Below, one piece after another: positions 63,566-64,000 of a stretch of DNA of 64,000 nucleotides. Numbering within the stretch: position 1 is the stretch's first letter; every line of letters starts with the position of its first letter. A program made the translations under genes and the position numbers. The notes under the pieces are model-generated. The model was not told the origin of the DNA. It searched no databases and saw only the letters and a list, made by a program, of their open reading frames with translations. Source of the DNA: LMDS01 sp039930465 (GTDB taxonomy: Bacteria > Pseudomonadota > Gammaproteobacteria > Burkholderiales > Burkholderiaceae_C); NCBI GenBank assembly GCA_039930465.1, contig JBDTTU010000008.1, positions 7,349 through 71,348 of the forward strand, in the 5' to 3' direction.

Positions 63566-63578
63566 CCAAGGCGCTCGC

Positions 63579-64000
63579 TCAGCCCGGCGTCGAGCTTGCG
63601 GCGCCGCGCTGCCCGAAGATCGCGCTGCCGATCCGCACCAGCGTCGCGCCTTCGGCGATGGCCGCTTCCAGATCGGCGCTCATGCCGATCGACAACGTGT
63701 CCAGCGCCAGGCCTTCGGACTGGAGCGATTGCATCAGCATGCGCAGCCGGCGGTGCGGTGCGCGCTGGGCCGCGAAGTCTTGCGCGGCTTCCGGGATCGC
63801 CATCAGTCCGCGCAGCACGAGCCGCGGCAGCTTCGCAACGGCCTGCGCCACGGCGGCCACCTCGTCTGGCATCAACCCGCTCTTGCTCGCCTCGCCACTG
63901 ATGTTGACCTGCAGGCAGACCTGCAGCGGCGGCAAGTGCGCCGGCCGCTGCTCGCTCAGGCGCTGCGCGATCTTCAGCCGGTCGACCGAATGCACCCAGT
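63579..64000 (-). CDS. YggS-type pyridoxal-phosphate homeostasis protein (cut by window edge)
   Basis: The C-terminal 140 or so residues of a YggS/PROSC-family protein are present; the N-terminal part with the PLP lysine lies beyond the window. Hallmarks are WVHSVDRLKIAQRLSEQ, LQVNISGEASKSGLMPDEV, LSIGMSADLEAAIAEGATLVRIGSAIFGQR. The family binds PLP without known enzyme activity and balances vitamin B6 and amino-acid pools. Confidence 0.93.
   Translation of the reverse strand, partial: WVHSVDRLKIAQRLSEQRPAHLPPLQVCLQVNISGEASKSGLMPDEVAAVAQAVAKLPRLVLRGLMAIPEAAQDFAAQRAPHRRLRMLMQSLQSEGLALDTLSIGMSADLEAAIAEGATLVRIGSAIFGQRGAASSTPG

Overview
The window is GC-rich DNA from a bacterial chromosome, most likely a betaproteobacterium of the order Burkholderiales (Rubrivivax/Leptothrix/Methylibium-like). 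The support is the gene content and protein style (OxyR-KatG-Dps, Liv-type ABC genes, GTP-type PEP carboxykinase, UbiA, PutA without a DNA-binding domain, DUF2145). No rRNA, tRNA or CRISPR array was seen. Both ends cut genes: hutU at the left and a yggS-like gene at the right.

Layout. 1-4.5 kb holds hutU (partial) with a perfect palindromic operator, a LysR regulator, two small paralogous proteins and pckG. 4.78-10.82 kb is an accessory island made of two adjacent IS1-family-like elements with identical 19-bp ends. Element 1 has an intact DDE transposase and carries an ADP-ribosyltransferase-like toxin pair, a small basic protein and a P63C-domain protein. Element 2 has a dead transposase remnant and carries a DUF5678/retropepsin pair, a second small basic protein and an AAA+ ATPase. 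10.9-24.5 kb is mostly housekeeping: a TupA-like binding protein with a MOSC protein, a BON-LysM protein, an old yellow enzyme, rlmJ, a three-gene membrane/DUF2145 operon, an MFS-acyltransferase fusion, a MazE-like/Doc toxin-antitoxin pair, tgt, queA and recG. 24.5-33.8 kb carries three unusual genes: a 1594-residue lipoprotein with RCC1 repeats, four CXXCH haem motifs and Ig-like repeats; an exported WD40-caspase; and a membrane protein with a degenerate Mrr domain.

33.9-49.7 kb holds oxyR, katG, dps and a DJ-1/PfpI protein. It also holds an eight-gene minus-strand operon that combines an intradiol dioxygenase, a citryl-CoA-lyase-like enzyme, a CoA transferase, a branched-chain-type ABC importer and a MetE-like protein, with a divergent LysR regulator. 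49.8-52.06 kb is a 2.2-kb insertion with a hipBA toxin-antitoxin module. It sits exactly in the 5' end of prfC and supplies a new start and promoter for that gene, as SXT/R391-type integrative elements do. The rest (52-64 kb) has prfC, a lipoprotein, ubiA, a TPR lipoprotein, and gdhA-proC-putA with an Lrp regulator, an arrangement that would feed proline to glutamate and 2-oxoglutarate. It ends with an XRE-cupin regulator, a GNAT enzyme and the yggS fragment.

The best candidates for something undescribed are the paired cargo-bearing elements, the haem/RCC1 giant lipoprotein, the exported caspase and the CoA-dependent ring-cleavage operon.
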